Source: Thiohalocapsa sp. PB-PSB1
GTDB lineage: Bacteria; Pseudomonadota; Gammaproteobacteria; Chromatiales; Chromatiaceae
Direction of reading: 5' to 3'
Assembly: GCA_016745215.1 (NCBI GenBank)
Contig: CP050890.1
Coordinates: forward strand, 2,480,001-2,544,000
Length of the DNA: 64,000 nucleotides
Shown in pieces: positions 42,048 to 50,245 of the stretch (the first letter of the stretch is position 1; the number at the start of each line of letters is the position of its first letter). Both the position numbers and the translations under genes were made by a program. The notes under the pieces are model-generated. The model saw only the letters and a program-made list of their open reading frames with translations, made no database searches and was not told the DNA's origin.

Positions 42048-44051
42048 ATGGCTGCAGAATTCGATAATCCCACACGAATCGAAGAAGAGATTGACATCCT
42101 CATCATCGGCGGTGGCATGGGCGCCTGCGGTGCGGCTTACGAGATCTGCCCTTGGCTGGAGCAGGCCAAGGCGCAGGGTGTGGACTTGAAGGTGAAGCTC
42201 GTCGATAAGGCCGCGATAGACCGTTCCGGTGCCGTTGCCCAGGGTCTGTCTGCGATCAACACCTACCTTGGCGAACAAGACCCGGCTGACTATGCACGCA
42301 TGGTCTCCAATGACTTGATGGGCATCGCTCGCGACGACCTGGCCTACGATCTGGGCCGTCACGTCGATGATTCGGTACATCTGTTCGAGGAATGGGGTTT
42401 GCCGATTCGCAAGCAGCCGGGAGAGACGGACAAACCTCTGGTCGAAGGCGGCAAACCGATGCGCTCCGGCGAATGGCAGATCCTGATCAATGGCGAGTCC
42501 TACAAGTGTATCGTCGCGGAGGCCGCAAAAAAGGCCCTGGGCGCCGAGCGCATTCAGGAACATGTATTCATCGTTAGGTTGGTCAACGATAAGAACGACA
42601 AAAACCGCATCGCCGGTGCAGTCGGCATTTCGGTGCGCGAAAATCAGCTGTTCGTTTACAGGTTCAAGGCCTGCCTGCTGGTCGCTGGCGGCTGCGTGAA
42701 CATGTTCCGTCCGCGTGCCGTGGGCGAAGGCATGGGCCGCACCTGGTCCCCGGTGTGGAACGCCGGCAGCACCTATGCCATGGCTGCCGAGGCTGGCGCC
42801 GAATTGACCATGATGGAAAGCCGCTTCGTGCCCACCCGCTTCAAAGATGGCTACGGCTCGGTCAACGCCTGGTTCCATTTGTTCAAGGCCAAGGCCACCA
42901 ATGCCGTCGGCGAAAACTATCTGGAAACCAATAAGGAACTGCTGGACGACTACCTTCCCTATGGTCAGGCCAAGGTGCCAGCATCTTGCCTGCGCGGACA
43001 TCTGATGCTGCAGGAACTGCAGAAAGGCCGTGGTCCCATTTACATAGACACCGTTTCCGCACTGGGCAAGCTGACGGAGACCATGACGCCAAAAGAAATC
43101 AAACGCCTGGAGGCCGAGGCATGGGAAGAGTTGCTGGATATGTGCATCAGCCAGGCTGGCGTATGGGCCGGTGAGAACCTCGAACCGGAGAAAAAGAAAC
43201 CTGAAATCATGCTCAGCGAACCCTACCTGCTCGGCTCCCATTCGGGTTGCTGCGGCATCTGGACCTCCGGCCCGGAGGATCTGGGTGCCCCGACCAGCGA
43301 GGAGCATCCAGACAAGGATAAGATCCCGGACCACCTACCGCAGGGCTGGAACTGGGGCTACCGTTGCATGACCACGGTCAAGGGTTTGTTTACCGCTGCC
43401 GATGGCGTCGGTGCCTCTGGCCACAAATTCTCCTCCGGCTCGCATGCCGAGGGCCGCCTGGCCGCCAAAGCCATGGTCAAGTTTTGCATGGATAATAAAG
43501 ACCACAAGCCCGAGCTGGATACGTCGGTGGAAGAGCTGGTCGAACAAGTCTACAAGCCGATACGCAATTACTTAGAGCACAAGGACGATACCACCGCGGT
43601 TGACGTGAACCCAAACTACATTACGCCGAAGATGCTGCAACTGCGTCTGCAAAAAATCATGGATGAATATGTGGCCGGCGTCTCCAGCATGTACCAGACC
43701 AATGCGCATATGCTCGGTGTAGCCGAGAACAAGCTGGAGATGCTGAAGCAAGATGCCGCAAAGATGCGCGCCAAAGATCTGCACGAGCTGCTGCGTGCCT
43801 GGGAGAATTACCACCGTATCATCACGGCCGAGGCGCACATGAAGCATATCCAATTCCGTGAGGAGAGCCGCTACCCCGGCTTCTACTATCGGATGGATTA
43901 CAACTTCGTCGACGAAGAAAACTGGAAGTGCTTTGTGAATTCCGTGTACAACAAGGAAACCAAGGTCTGGACCTGCTTCAAACGTGCTCATGTCGACCTG
44001 GTCGATAAGACGAAGCTGTTCAAGGAAAGGTTGCAGCGTGAAGCTCAATGA
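42048..44051 (+). CDS. aprA: adenylylsulfate reductase alpha subunit
   Basis: A 667-residue flavoprotein, the catalytic subunit of APS reductase. FAD-binding ILIIGGGMGACGAAYE lies near the N-terminus, followed by RSGAVAQGLSAINTYLG, VNMFRPRAVGEGMGRTW (substrate-side Arg), ESRFVPTRFKDGYG and SHSGCCGIWTSGPEDLG, all matching the AprA family. The start at 42048 matches the family N-terminus (MAAEFDNPT) with AGGG upstream; a frame from 42027 adds seven residues without a ribosome site. It shares a transcript with aprB and overlaps the CBS-domain gene by 14 bases. Confidence 0.97.
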   Translation: MAAEFDNPTRIEEEIDILIIGGGMGACGAAYEICPWLEQAKAQGVDLKVKLVDKAAIDRSGAVAQGLSAINTYLGEQDPADYARMVSNDLMGIARDDLAYDLGRHVDDSVHLFEEWGLPIRKQPGETDKPLVEGGKPMRSGEWQILINGESYKCIVAEAAKKALGAERIQEHVFIVRLVNDKNDKNRIAGAVGISVRENQLFVYRFKACLLVAGGCVNMFRPRAVGEGMGRTWSPVWNAGSTYAMAAEAGAELTMMESRFVPTRFKDGYGSVNAWFHLFKAKATNAVGENYLETNKELLDDYLPYGQAKVPASCLRGHLMLQELQKGRGPIYIDTVSALGKLTETMTPKEIKRLEAEAWEELLDMCISQAGVWAGENLEPEKKKPEIMLSEPYLLGSHSGCCGIWTSGPEDLGAPTSEEHPDKDKIPDHLPQGWNWGYRCMTTVKGLFTAADGVGASGHKFSSGSHAEGRLAAKAMVKFCMDNKDHKPELDTSVEELVEQVYKPIRNYLEHKDDTTAVDVNPNYITPKMLQLRLQKIMDEYVAGVSSMYQTNAHMLGVAENKLEMLKQDAAKMRAKDLHELLRAWENYHRIITAEAHMKHIQFREESRYPGFYYRMDYNFVDEENWKCFVNSVYNKETKVWTCFKRAHVDLVDKTKLFKERLQREAQ

Positions 44052-44277
44052 ATTGATCGTTCCCACCGCCGTGGCCACCCCCGGTGTGTCGGTCGAAACG
44101 CTGTTCCGCGAATGTGCCGCCAAACAGATGCCGGGGCTGCCGTTTCGCGACGCCAGCGGTCGTATCATCGGCAAGGCAAGCATCCGTCATGTGTTGAAGA
44201 TGACCTGTATCCCCGACTACCCTGTGCTCTGCTGCGGAAGTCGCGAGACCGTTTGTTGTCGTGGTCGTCATCGATAG
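44038..44277 (+). pseudogene. truncated CBS-domain protein downstream of aprA
   Basis: A 79-residue frame starting at GTG 44038 with AAGGAAAGG seven bases upstream, overlapping the aprA end by 14 bases. The first part, KLNELIVPTAVATPGVSVETLFRECAAKQMPGLPFRDASGRIIGK, is a half CBS pair. After CIPDYPVLCCGS the sequence turns to low-quality Cys/Arg-rich residues and stops. Comparable proteins have about 140-150 residues, so the second CBS half seems lost through a deletion near 44240. It may still be translated. No aprM or qmoABC follows. Confidence 0.6.
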
Positions 44278-44465
44278 CCCACGATGAGCGATCACGATTA
44301 CGAAAACGATGACAACAATGACAGACAGCAGAAACGCTAGCGGGGCATCCGCACCGCTGCTCCAGTCGGGCTGAATATGTGGAAGGGGACGTGCCAAGTC
44401 GCTCTGGCCACAAGGTCGCCTGATGCGGGCAGCGAGCCCGCGTCAGGCGAGGCCGGCTGGAAAGC

Positions 44466-44533
44466 CGGCGCTCCCAGTGGGCCGGCGCTCCCAGTGGGCC
44501 GGCGCTCCCAGTGGGCCGGTGCTCCCAGTGAGA
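44466..44533. repeat. 17-bp GC-rich tandem repeat, four copies
   Basis: CGGCGCTCCCAGTGGGC is repeated three times exactly and a fourth time with CGGTGCTCCCAGTGAGA, between the truncated CBS gene and a convergent hypothetical gene. Each unit can form a short hairpin. Confidence 0.85.
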
Positions 44534-44552
44534 GTTAGCACGCGCGGTAGCC

Positions 44553-45194
44553 TTAGCCGATCATGGCGTCGTCGAGTGAGATCAGGTAGTGATAATTGCC
44601 GCTGCCGCAGCGCTTATCGAGCTGCTCGACAATACGCTTGGCGCGCGACAGCGTCTCGTGGGGTCCGCGCATGTAGAACGGTTTGCCGTCTTTGCCATAC
44701 TCGAATTCGGTCTGGCAGTCGTTAGGATCCACGCCGCCGAAGATGGCATTGGCTTTGCGGTAGTCGGAATGGGGCGAGAATCCCAGATTCTGTGCATAGG
44801 CCACTGCTCCCTCGACCAGCTTGCGCGCGCAGGCTGGCTCGAGCATCACAATGTCGCCCTGTCCTGGTTGGGCCAGGATCGACACCTTGAGGTTCTCGTA
44901 CTCGCTTTCACTACGTTGACTGAACATGGCGTTCTTGACCCCGAGACAATGGCTGTCGACGAGGAAGAAGCTGAACGCGATCTGGTTGCCTGCCGTGCGC
45001 CGCGCGAACAGAACACCGCCGATGCCGCTCTCGAACAGCGCCCCCGGCATCAAGCATTCATGGATCGGCAGCCGAGCTAAGGTTGCTGTCCTGGTGGATG
45101 CCGATAAGCCACCCTGTGTCGCCCGGGCGGCCTGCAGGCGCTTCCGCTTTTTTTGCTGGAGTTTCTTTTGTCGCTGTTTTTCGCTGATGGTCAT
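44553..45194 (-). CDS. hypothetical protein with basic N-terminus
   Basis: A 213-residue protein. A Lys/Arg/Gln-rich N-terminal stretch (KQRQKKLQQKKRKRLQAAR) suggests nucleic acid or ribosome contact. The rest reads as a folded domain with IHECLMPGALFESGIGGVLFARRT, FFLVDSHCLGVKNAMF and KLVEGAVAYAQNLGFSPHSDYRKA. Similar proteins of unknown function occur in other proteobacteria, but I cannot name the family. Convergent with the aprBA unit. Confidence 0.65.
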   Translation of the reverse strand: MTISEKQRQKKLQQKKRKRLQAARATQGGLSASTRTATLARLPIHECLMPGALFESGIGGVLFARRTAGNQIAFSFFLVDSHCLGVKNAMFSQRSESEYENLKVSILAQPGQGDIVMLEPACARKLVEGAVAYAQNLGFSPHSDYRKANAIFGGVDPNDCQTEFEYGKDGKPFYMRGPHETLSRAKRIVEQLDKRCGSGNYHYLISLDDAMIG

Positions 45195-45640
45195 GGGACG
45201 ATTGGAGTCTGCAGAAGTTGCTCATTCTGAACGTGTTTAATCATTAAAGCATGACCCTTGTATGGAGCATAACCCTCGTAGACCATGGCGCTAGGCTGTC
45301 GAAATGTCCTGAGTTTTGATGCCAAACCGATTCCGGGTCTTGGATTGCTTCATCGAACGCACTGGGGAAGCCTCATCGGTGTCCGGGTCGCTATCGGAAT
45401 CGGAATCGAATCCGCTCATCGATCAAAGCAGCCAGCTCGATACCAATCCCTCATTCCGACCTTGACACCGACACCGACTCAGCATCCATAAACCGGGAAG
45501 CGCTTGTTTTAGTGAAACGGCAGATTTCAACAGCCTACCATGGCGCTCGATTCATCGGGCGACATATTCCTCTGTGGCGACGTCAACCCCCGGCGTTCTA
45601 CGTCCATGTCGCGATCCGCGGGAGTTGAACGGAGGGTAGT
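45195..45640. other. gap without a supported gene
   Basis: About 450 bases containing degenerate GGAATC/GACACC hexamer-like runs near 45405-45480. The last 30 bases carry the strong ribosome site of the small gene at 45641. Confidence 0.45.
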
Positions 45641-45802
45641 ATGAAAACCTTTATCAATATCATTGCATTGGGAATCTTGCTGAGCTTTGCGAGTTTTAGC
45701 TTCGTACTTGATGATTGTACCGGCTCCGACTGTCTGGGAGCGCTGGGGCTGACCATCGAGACTCAGGATACTTACGAAATGGTGAGTTCCGGTCCAACTT
45801 AG
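45641..45802 (+). CDS. small exported peptide
   Basis: A 53-residue peptide starting at ATG 45641, five bases after a strong GGAGGG. A hydrophobic N-terminal segment (FINIIALGILLSFASFSFV) is followed by a short acidic part with two Cys (DDCTGSDC) and a polar tail. It looks like a secreted or membrane-anchored small protein. No family recognised; support comes from the ribosome site and the signal-like segment. Confidence 0.5.
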   Translation: MKTFINIIALGILLSFASFSFVLDDCTGSDCLGALGLTIETQDTYEMVSSGPT

Positions 45803-45993
45803 AAACTGCCCTCTCTAGATAGTCTCTAAGAAACCCAAGCCATCTGAATGTTGCCGCGGACGAAAACAACAACAAAACAGCTGCATCGATATGGAGTGGT
45901 TGATCGAGCAGTGATGTCGCTCTTGTTCCGCACTTGCATCCCTACTATAGTCGCATGGCCGTGTTCCCAGTTTAAAGCAACGAAGGGATCATC

Positions 45994-46329
45994 ATGATTC
46001 TTAGTAATACAGAAAGCATTCCGGGTAAGCAGATTATCGAGTTTTACGGCGTCGTTACCGGTAATACAGTGCGGGCCAAAAACATCGGCCGCGACATTAT
46101 GGCCGGTTTCAAGAACATTGTTGGCGGTGAACTCGCGGGCTATACCGAGTTATTGCAGGATTCCCGCGACGAGGCCACCCAACGCATGATCCAGCAGGCT
46201 GAGTCCATGGGGGCCAATGCGGTGGTGAATGTCCGCTTTGCCACGAGTTCGATCGCCCAGGGTGCTGCCGAATTGTTTGCTTATGGCACCGCCGTGCGCG
46301 TGGCCGAAACAGCAGGCGGATCATCATGA
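45994..46329 (+). CDS. YbjQ family protein (heavy-metal-binding-like domain)
   Basis: A 111-residue cytoplasmic protein. The family core IPGKQIIEFYGVVTGNTVRAKNIGRDIMAGFKNIVGGELAGYTELLQDSRDEA and MGANAVVNVRFATSSI is complete. YbjQ proteins form pentamers of unknown function. The stop overlaps the start of a second YbjQ-like gene (ATGA), so the two subunits are probably co-translated and may assemble together. Confidence 0.9.
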   Translation: MILSNTESIPGKQIIEFYGVVTGNTVRAKNIGRDIMAGFKNIVGGELAGYTELLQDSRDEATQRMIQQAESMGANAVVNVRFATSSIAQGAAELFAYGTAVRVAETAGGSS

Positions 46330-46823
46330 AAGAAGCACAGTGGCTTGATTTGCTGCTGAGCTTCGGCCTGCCGCTGCTATTGTTGGTCTTCGCCTACCTG
46401 ATCGGCAATCTGATGGAGCTTAGGCATTTCCGCGATCTGCGAGCGCGGGAGCAGATTGCATTCGGATTTCCGGTGCTGACATTCGAGACCTTGCCGGCTG
46501 ACTGGAAGGTCCATTCCAGCGCGCTGGTCAGCGGCAACGTGGTCGTGTCGATCGACTATTTCAAACGCGTCATCGCGGGCTTGCGCGGTCTGGTCGGCGG
46601 ACGCATCAAGACCTATGAGCCATTGCTTGACCGCGCAAGGCGCGAGGCAATGCTACGCATGATCGAGAGTGCCAGGGCCAACGGCTACGATGCTATCATC
46701 AATGTCCGGCTCGCGACTTCTCGACTCGCAAATGCGCGCGGCGATGGCGAAGGTACTGCGGGTGTCGAGATGCTCGCATTCGGTACCGCGATCAGCCTGC
46801 ACCAGGGCCGGCATCGGGTCTAG
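46326..46823 (+). CDS. YbjQ-like protein with N-terminal membrane anchor
   Basis: A 165-residue paralogue of the preceding protein. One membrane helix (LLLSFGLPLLLLVFAYLIG, about 7-25) precedes a YbjQ domain (about 50-160) with VSIDYFKRVIAGLRGLVGGRIKTYEPLLDRARREA and ANGYDAIINVRLATSRL. The pairing suggests a soluble/membrane-tethered hetero-oligomer. It is followed nine bases later by an M48 protease gene. Confidence 0.85.
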   Translation: MKEAQWLDLLLSFGLPLLLLVFAYLIGNLMELRHFRDLRAREQIAFGFPVLTFETLPADWKVHSSALVSGNVVVSIDYFKRVIAGLRGLVGGRIKTYEPLLDRARREAMLRMIESARANGYDAIINVRLATSRLANARGDGEGTAGVEMLAFGTAISLHQGRHRV

Positions 46824-46832
46824 GTCGTCTTC

Positions 46833-47645
46833 GTGCGCTATGTCCCAAAGCTGGTGCGTGACGATGTCAACGTCAGCAAGCAACACCCTCTGGCTGAGGC
46901 CGGAAGCCTGATCGTTGGGCTCGGCCTGACCTTTGCGGCGATCATCGTCGTCATTGTCTATATGGTGGATATCGTGCTGCTGTTCGTCTCGCCCGAGCAG
47001 GAAGTCGCGATGTTCGAGGCCTGGACGCCCGCGGCAGCGAATACAGCGGATGTTGATGACGAGCGGCTGGCTGCGCTACAGGAACTGACCGCAAGATTGG
47101 CCCAACACTGGCCGGACTCGCCATACCGTACGCGTGTCGCAATTCTCTCGTCCGATGAACCCAATGCGTTGGCTTTACCCGGTGGGCTTATCCTAATCTC
47201 GTCGGAATTGCTCGATCAGGTCGAATCCGAGAACGAACTGGCATTCGTTATCGGCCACGAACTGGGTCATTTCAAACATCGCGATCACATCCGCGCGCTG
47301 GGCCGCGGTGTCGCGCTCGGAATCCTATTCGCGGCGGTTAGCGGCAGCGGCAGTGCATCAGCGCTCGGTGGATACATCAGCCAGCTGACCCTACGCGGCT
47401 TCAGCCGCGAGCAGGAAGCAAACGCGGATGAATTCGGCCTGCAATTGGTGCAGCGCGAATACGGACACGTCGCCGAAGCAACGCGCTTTTTTGAGCGTCT
47501 CAGCCAGGATGGCGGGGCAGCAAACAAAACCATGGCCTATGTATCGACCCATCCCTTGCCCTCCGAACGCATCGACGCATTGCTGCAATTCGCCGCGTCG
47601 CGTGGCTGGCCGACGACCGGCGAGGTCAGGCCATTGAATCGCTGA
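46833..47645 (+). CDS. M48 family metalloprotease
   Basis: A 270-residue membrane-bound zinc protease. One membrane helix (about 25-50) is followed by a periplasmic-type M48 domain with the zinc motif HELGH (142-146) and the third ligand in EQEANADEFGLQLV. NALALPGGLILISSELLDQV and STHPLPSERIDALL match BepA/LoiP-like peptidases. The start is GTG 46833. It lies in an operon with two YbjQ proteins, a repeated association in proteobacteria that suggests a joint envelope quality-control role (inference). Confidence 0.88.
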   Translation: MRYVPKLVRDDVNVSKQHPLAEAGSLIVGLGLTFAAIIVVIVYMVDIVLLFVSPEQEVAMFEAWTPAAANTADVDDERLAALQELTARLAQHWPDSPYRTRVAILSSDEPNALALPGGLILISSELLDQVESENELAFVIGHELGHFKHRDHIRALGRGVALGILFAAVSGSGSASALGGYISQLTLRGFSREQEANADEFGLQLVQREYGHVAEATRFFERLSQDGGAANKTMAYVSTHPLPSERIDALLQFAASRGWPTTGEVRPLNR

Positions 47646-47647
47646 CA

Positions 47648-47902
47648 TTGGTCTTGCATGCTCGAATGCGCGGTAGCATACGCGCCCGCGCCCGCTATGA
47701 CGACCCATTGCGCTCATTGCGCGGGCGCACCATCACCGATGCCTTTCTGTTCGAATTGCGTCCCGGCCCGTTGCCGCGGATCAAGGGCGGCAGCGATGCC
47801 CGTAGGGCACAGTGGGTCTCGCTGGCAGAGCTTCGGTCCCTGGAGTCGCTGCTGTTCGAGGACCACTATCACATCATCCAAGATCTGCTTGGCAAGGCAT
47901 GA
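47648..47902 (+). pseudogene. C-terminal remnant of a NadM-Nudix (nicotinamide-nucleotide adenylyltransferase) gene
   Basis: The 84-residue frame contains YDDPLRSLRGRTITDAFLFEL, GSDARRAQWVSLAEL and FEDHYHIIQDLL, the C-terminal end of a Nudix domain as in bifunctional NMN adenylyltransferase/Nudix proteins. The nucleotidyltransferase domain and the Nudix box itself are missing; the fragment starts only three bases after the M48 stop. The full gene normally sits next to the nicotinamide phosphoribosyltransferase gene, which is intact just downstream. A deletion has probably joined it to the M48 operon. Confidence 0.7.
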
Positions 47903-48032
47903 GATCGCCAGCCTCAGGCCAGCAGGTCGCGCTCGGCACCAGCATACTCGAAATTCGATAGCCATGGATGACCAAGGGCGCGCTTTTCATTCATGTTACC
48001 CCGGGGAGTCCGGGCAGTAACGGGAGAGACCC

Positions 48033-49481
48033 ATGCACAACGACTTCGACGCCATTCGCTCCAACTTCATCCTCAACACCGATTCCTATAAGGAATCGCA
48101 CCACCTGCAGTTCCCGCCGGACACCGAGGCGATCCAGGGTTATGTGGAGTCCCGCGGTGGGCGCTTCCCGAGCACGCTATTCTTCGGCTTGCAGATGTTC
48201 GTTCAAGAGTATCTGACTCGCCCCATTACATCCGCGATGATCGACCAGGCGGAAGCCTTCTATGATCTGCATATGCCCGGCTCGGTCTTCAATCGTGCTG
48301 GCTGGGAGTACATCGTCGCAGAGCATGGCGGCTTGTTGCCGATCCGCATTCGCGCGGTCGCCGAGGGCTCGGTGCTGCCGGTACGCAATGTACTCGCCAC
48401 CGTCGAATCCACTGATCCGCGAGTGCCCTGGATTAGCCAATATGCCGAGACCGCGCTATTGCGAGCCATCTGGTATCCGACCACGGTGGCCACCCAGAGC
48501 TGGTACATCAAAGCCATGCTTCGGCAAGCCCTGGAACGCACCGCGGAGTCCAGCGATGGCTTGGCATTCATGATGCACGATTTCGGTGCCCGGGGTGTTA
48601 GCTCCCTGGAATCGGCTGCCCTCGGCGGGGCCGCGCACCTGGTCGCCTTCATGGGCTCGGACACCGTTGCTGGTGTCGTTGCCGCCAACCATTACTACGA
48701 TGCCGACATGGCCGCATTTTCGATCCCGGCCGCGGAACATTCCACCATCACCGCCTGGGGCGAGGCGCATGAACTCGACGCCTATCGCAACATGCTGAAT
48801 CAGTTCGCCCGACCCGGCGGTTTGGTCGCGGTTGTCTCCGACTCCTACGACCTGGAGCGAGCGGTTGGCTATTGGGGTAGGGAATTACGTGCCCAGGTGC
48901 TGGCTTCCGGTGCCACTATCGTTGTGCGGCCAGACTCGGGCCACCCGCCGACCATTGTCCGCCGCACTCTCGAGCAACTCGCCGCCGCCTATGGCACGCA
49001 AACGAACGCCAAGGGCTACCGAGTGCTAAACCAGGTGCGCGTCATACAGGGTGACGGCATCGATTACGACAGCATCGCCGCCATCCTGGCGGAGACCGAG
49101 GCAGCCGGCTTTTCGGCCGAGAACCTGGCCTTTGGCGCTGGCGGCACATTGCTCCAACGTTTACACCGCGACACCCAACGTTTTGCGCTCAAAGCCTGCG
49201 CCATCCGTCGCCAGGGGACCTGGCAAGACATCCAGAAAAACCCGCGCACCGATCCTGAAAAAGCCTCCAAGGGCGGTCGCCAGGCTCTACTGCGACACGC
49301 GCAGACCGGCAACTGGCGCACTCAACGCGAGGAACAACCCATTCCGGATGGTTGGCAACCGGCCCTGGAGCCGGTCTTCGAGGACGGTCGCATCCTGCGC
49401 CGCGAGACCCTGGACGCGATCCGTGCCCGCGCCGATGTGGCACTCGAGCGTGCTCGAGTGTCGATAATGCCATCAAGCTGA
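48033..49481 (+). CDS. nadV: nicotinamide phosphoribosyltransferase
   Basis: A 482-residue cytoplasmic enzyme making NMN from nicotinamide and PRPP in NAD salvage. Matches: NTDSYKESHHLQFPP, ESRGGRF (N-terminal substrate region), HDFGARGVSSLESAALGGAAHL with the catalytic His region, SIPAAEHSTITAWG, VVRPDSGHPP (phosphoribosyl-binding Asp) and QGDGIDYDSI. The length fits the bacterial NAMPT family. GGGAGA precedes the ATG. The neighbouring NMN adenylyltransferase/Nudix gene is only a remnant, so NMN must be adenylylated by another enzyme. Confidence 0.93.
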   Translation: MHNDFDAIRSNFILNTDSYKESHHLQFPPDTEAIQGYVESRGGRFPSTLFFGLQMFVQEYLTRPITSAMIDQAEAFYDLHMPGSVFNRAGWEYIVAEHGGLLPIRIRAVAEGSVLPVRNVLATVESTDPRVPWISQYAETALLRAIWYPTTVATQSWYIKAMLRQALERTAESSDGLAFMMHDFGARGVSSLESAALGGAAHLVAFMGSDTVAGVVAANHYYDADMAAFSIPAAEHSTITAWGEAHELDAYRNMLNQFARPGGLVAVVSDSYDLERAVGYWGRELRAQVLASGATIVVRPDSGHPPTIVRRTLEQLAAAYGTQTNAKGYRVLNQVRVIQGDGIDYDSIAAILAETEAAGFSAENLAFGAGGTLLQRLHRDTQRFALKACAIRRQGTWQDIQKNPRTDPEKASKGGRQALLRHAQTGNWRTQREEQPIPDGWQPALEPVFEDGRILRRETLDAIRARADVALERARVSIMPSS

Positions 49482-49500
49482 TCTACACCGCATGCATCTG

Positions 49501-49760
49501 GACGGGTGCTGCCTGCGTAGAATGTTCAGCTATTTAACCAGAATGAAGTTTGATTCGTATTCTTTGACGGCAGCGCCCAGTCAACATCCGCCCAGTCAAC
49601 ATCCGCCCAGTCAACATCCGCCCAGTCAACATCCGCCCAGTCAACATCTGCCCAGTCAACATCAGGTTTCTCACGCCCTGATGTCATGTCTTTTCGATCC
49701 CGATCCCGATCCCAATCAAGTCGCGCTGGGCGGGTTGCACCCATGCCGAGGTGCTCGACT
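49501..49760. repeat. partial R2 repeat with six-copy 15-bp tandem array
   Basis: The left end GGGTGCTGCCTGCGTAGAAT matches other R2 copies. The variable internal array here has six units of CGCCCAGTCAACATC at 49574-49663 (the last with a T first). It is followed by TCATGTCTTTTCGATCCCGA and the conserved CGCTGGGCGGGTTGCACCC. The right half of R2 is missing. Confidence 0.75.
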
Positions 49761-50033
49761 ACTGTATCAATTAAGTCAGGCGATTGTCGGGAACTGATCG
49801 GTCAACCGGCTGATCGGAAGATATCGGAGCTGACATTCCCTCTGTAAGGAATGTTAGTACCATTCGCACAGTCAGCCTGAGTGTCTGCCCGCCATGGAAG
49901 ACGGGCATTGAGCCAAGTCAGGTGCTATGAAAATCGATAGACATCGCCTTGACTTGAATCTTAGGTTCAGGTATCAACGAAATAACTGTTGGGTAAATTA
50001 TTCGAATCGGGGATCAGCACGCCCGGACATCTG

Positions 50034-50245
50034 GTGCACCCCCCCCAACACGACTTGATCGGAATGGGGATCAGAATCGAAAAGACATGACATCAGGGCA
50101 TGAGGAACTTGACGTTTACTGGGTGCTGCCTTCGAAAGAATGCACTATTTACCGCAGAGGCGCAGAGGCGCAGAGGAGCCAAGGCGAATGCGTCCTCTTC
50201 TCTGCGTCTCTGCGGTGAATCAGACTTCATCCTGGGTGAATAGGT
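50034..50245. repeat. partial R2 repeat, reverse orientation
   Basis: Contains GAAAAGACATGACATCAGGG, a CCGCAGAGGCGCAGAGGCGC stretch, TCTCTGCGTCTCTGCGGTGA and CATCCTGGGTGAATAGGTGA in an order resembling a rearranged R2. The GC-rich palindromic middle is deleted. Confidence 0.5.

Noticed and set aside
49574..49663. CRISPR array
   Set aside because: The 15-bp units are contiguous with no spacers; this is a tandem array inside an R2 repeat.
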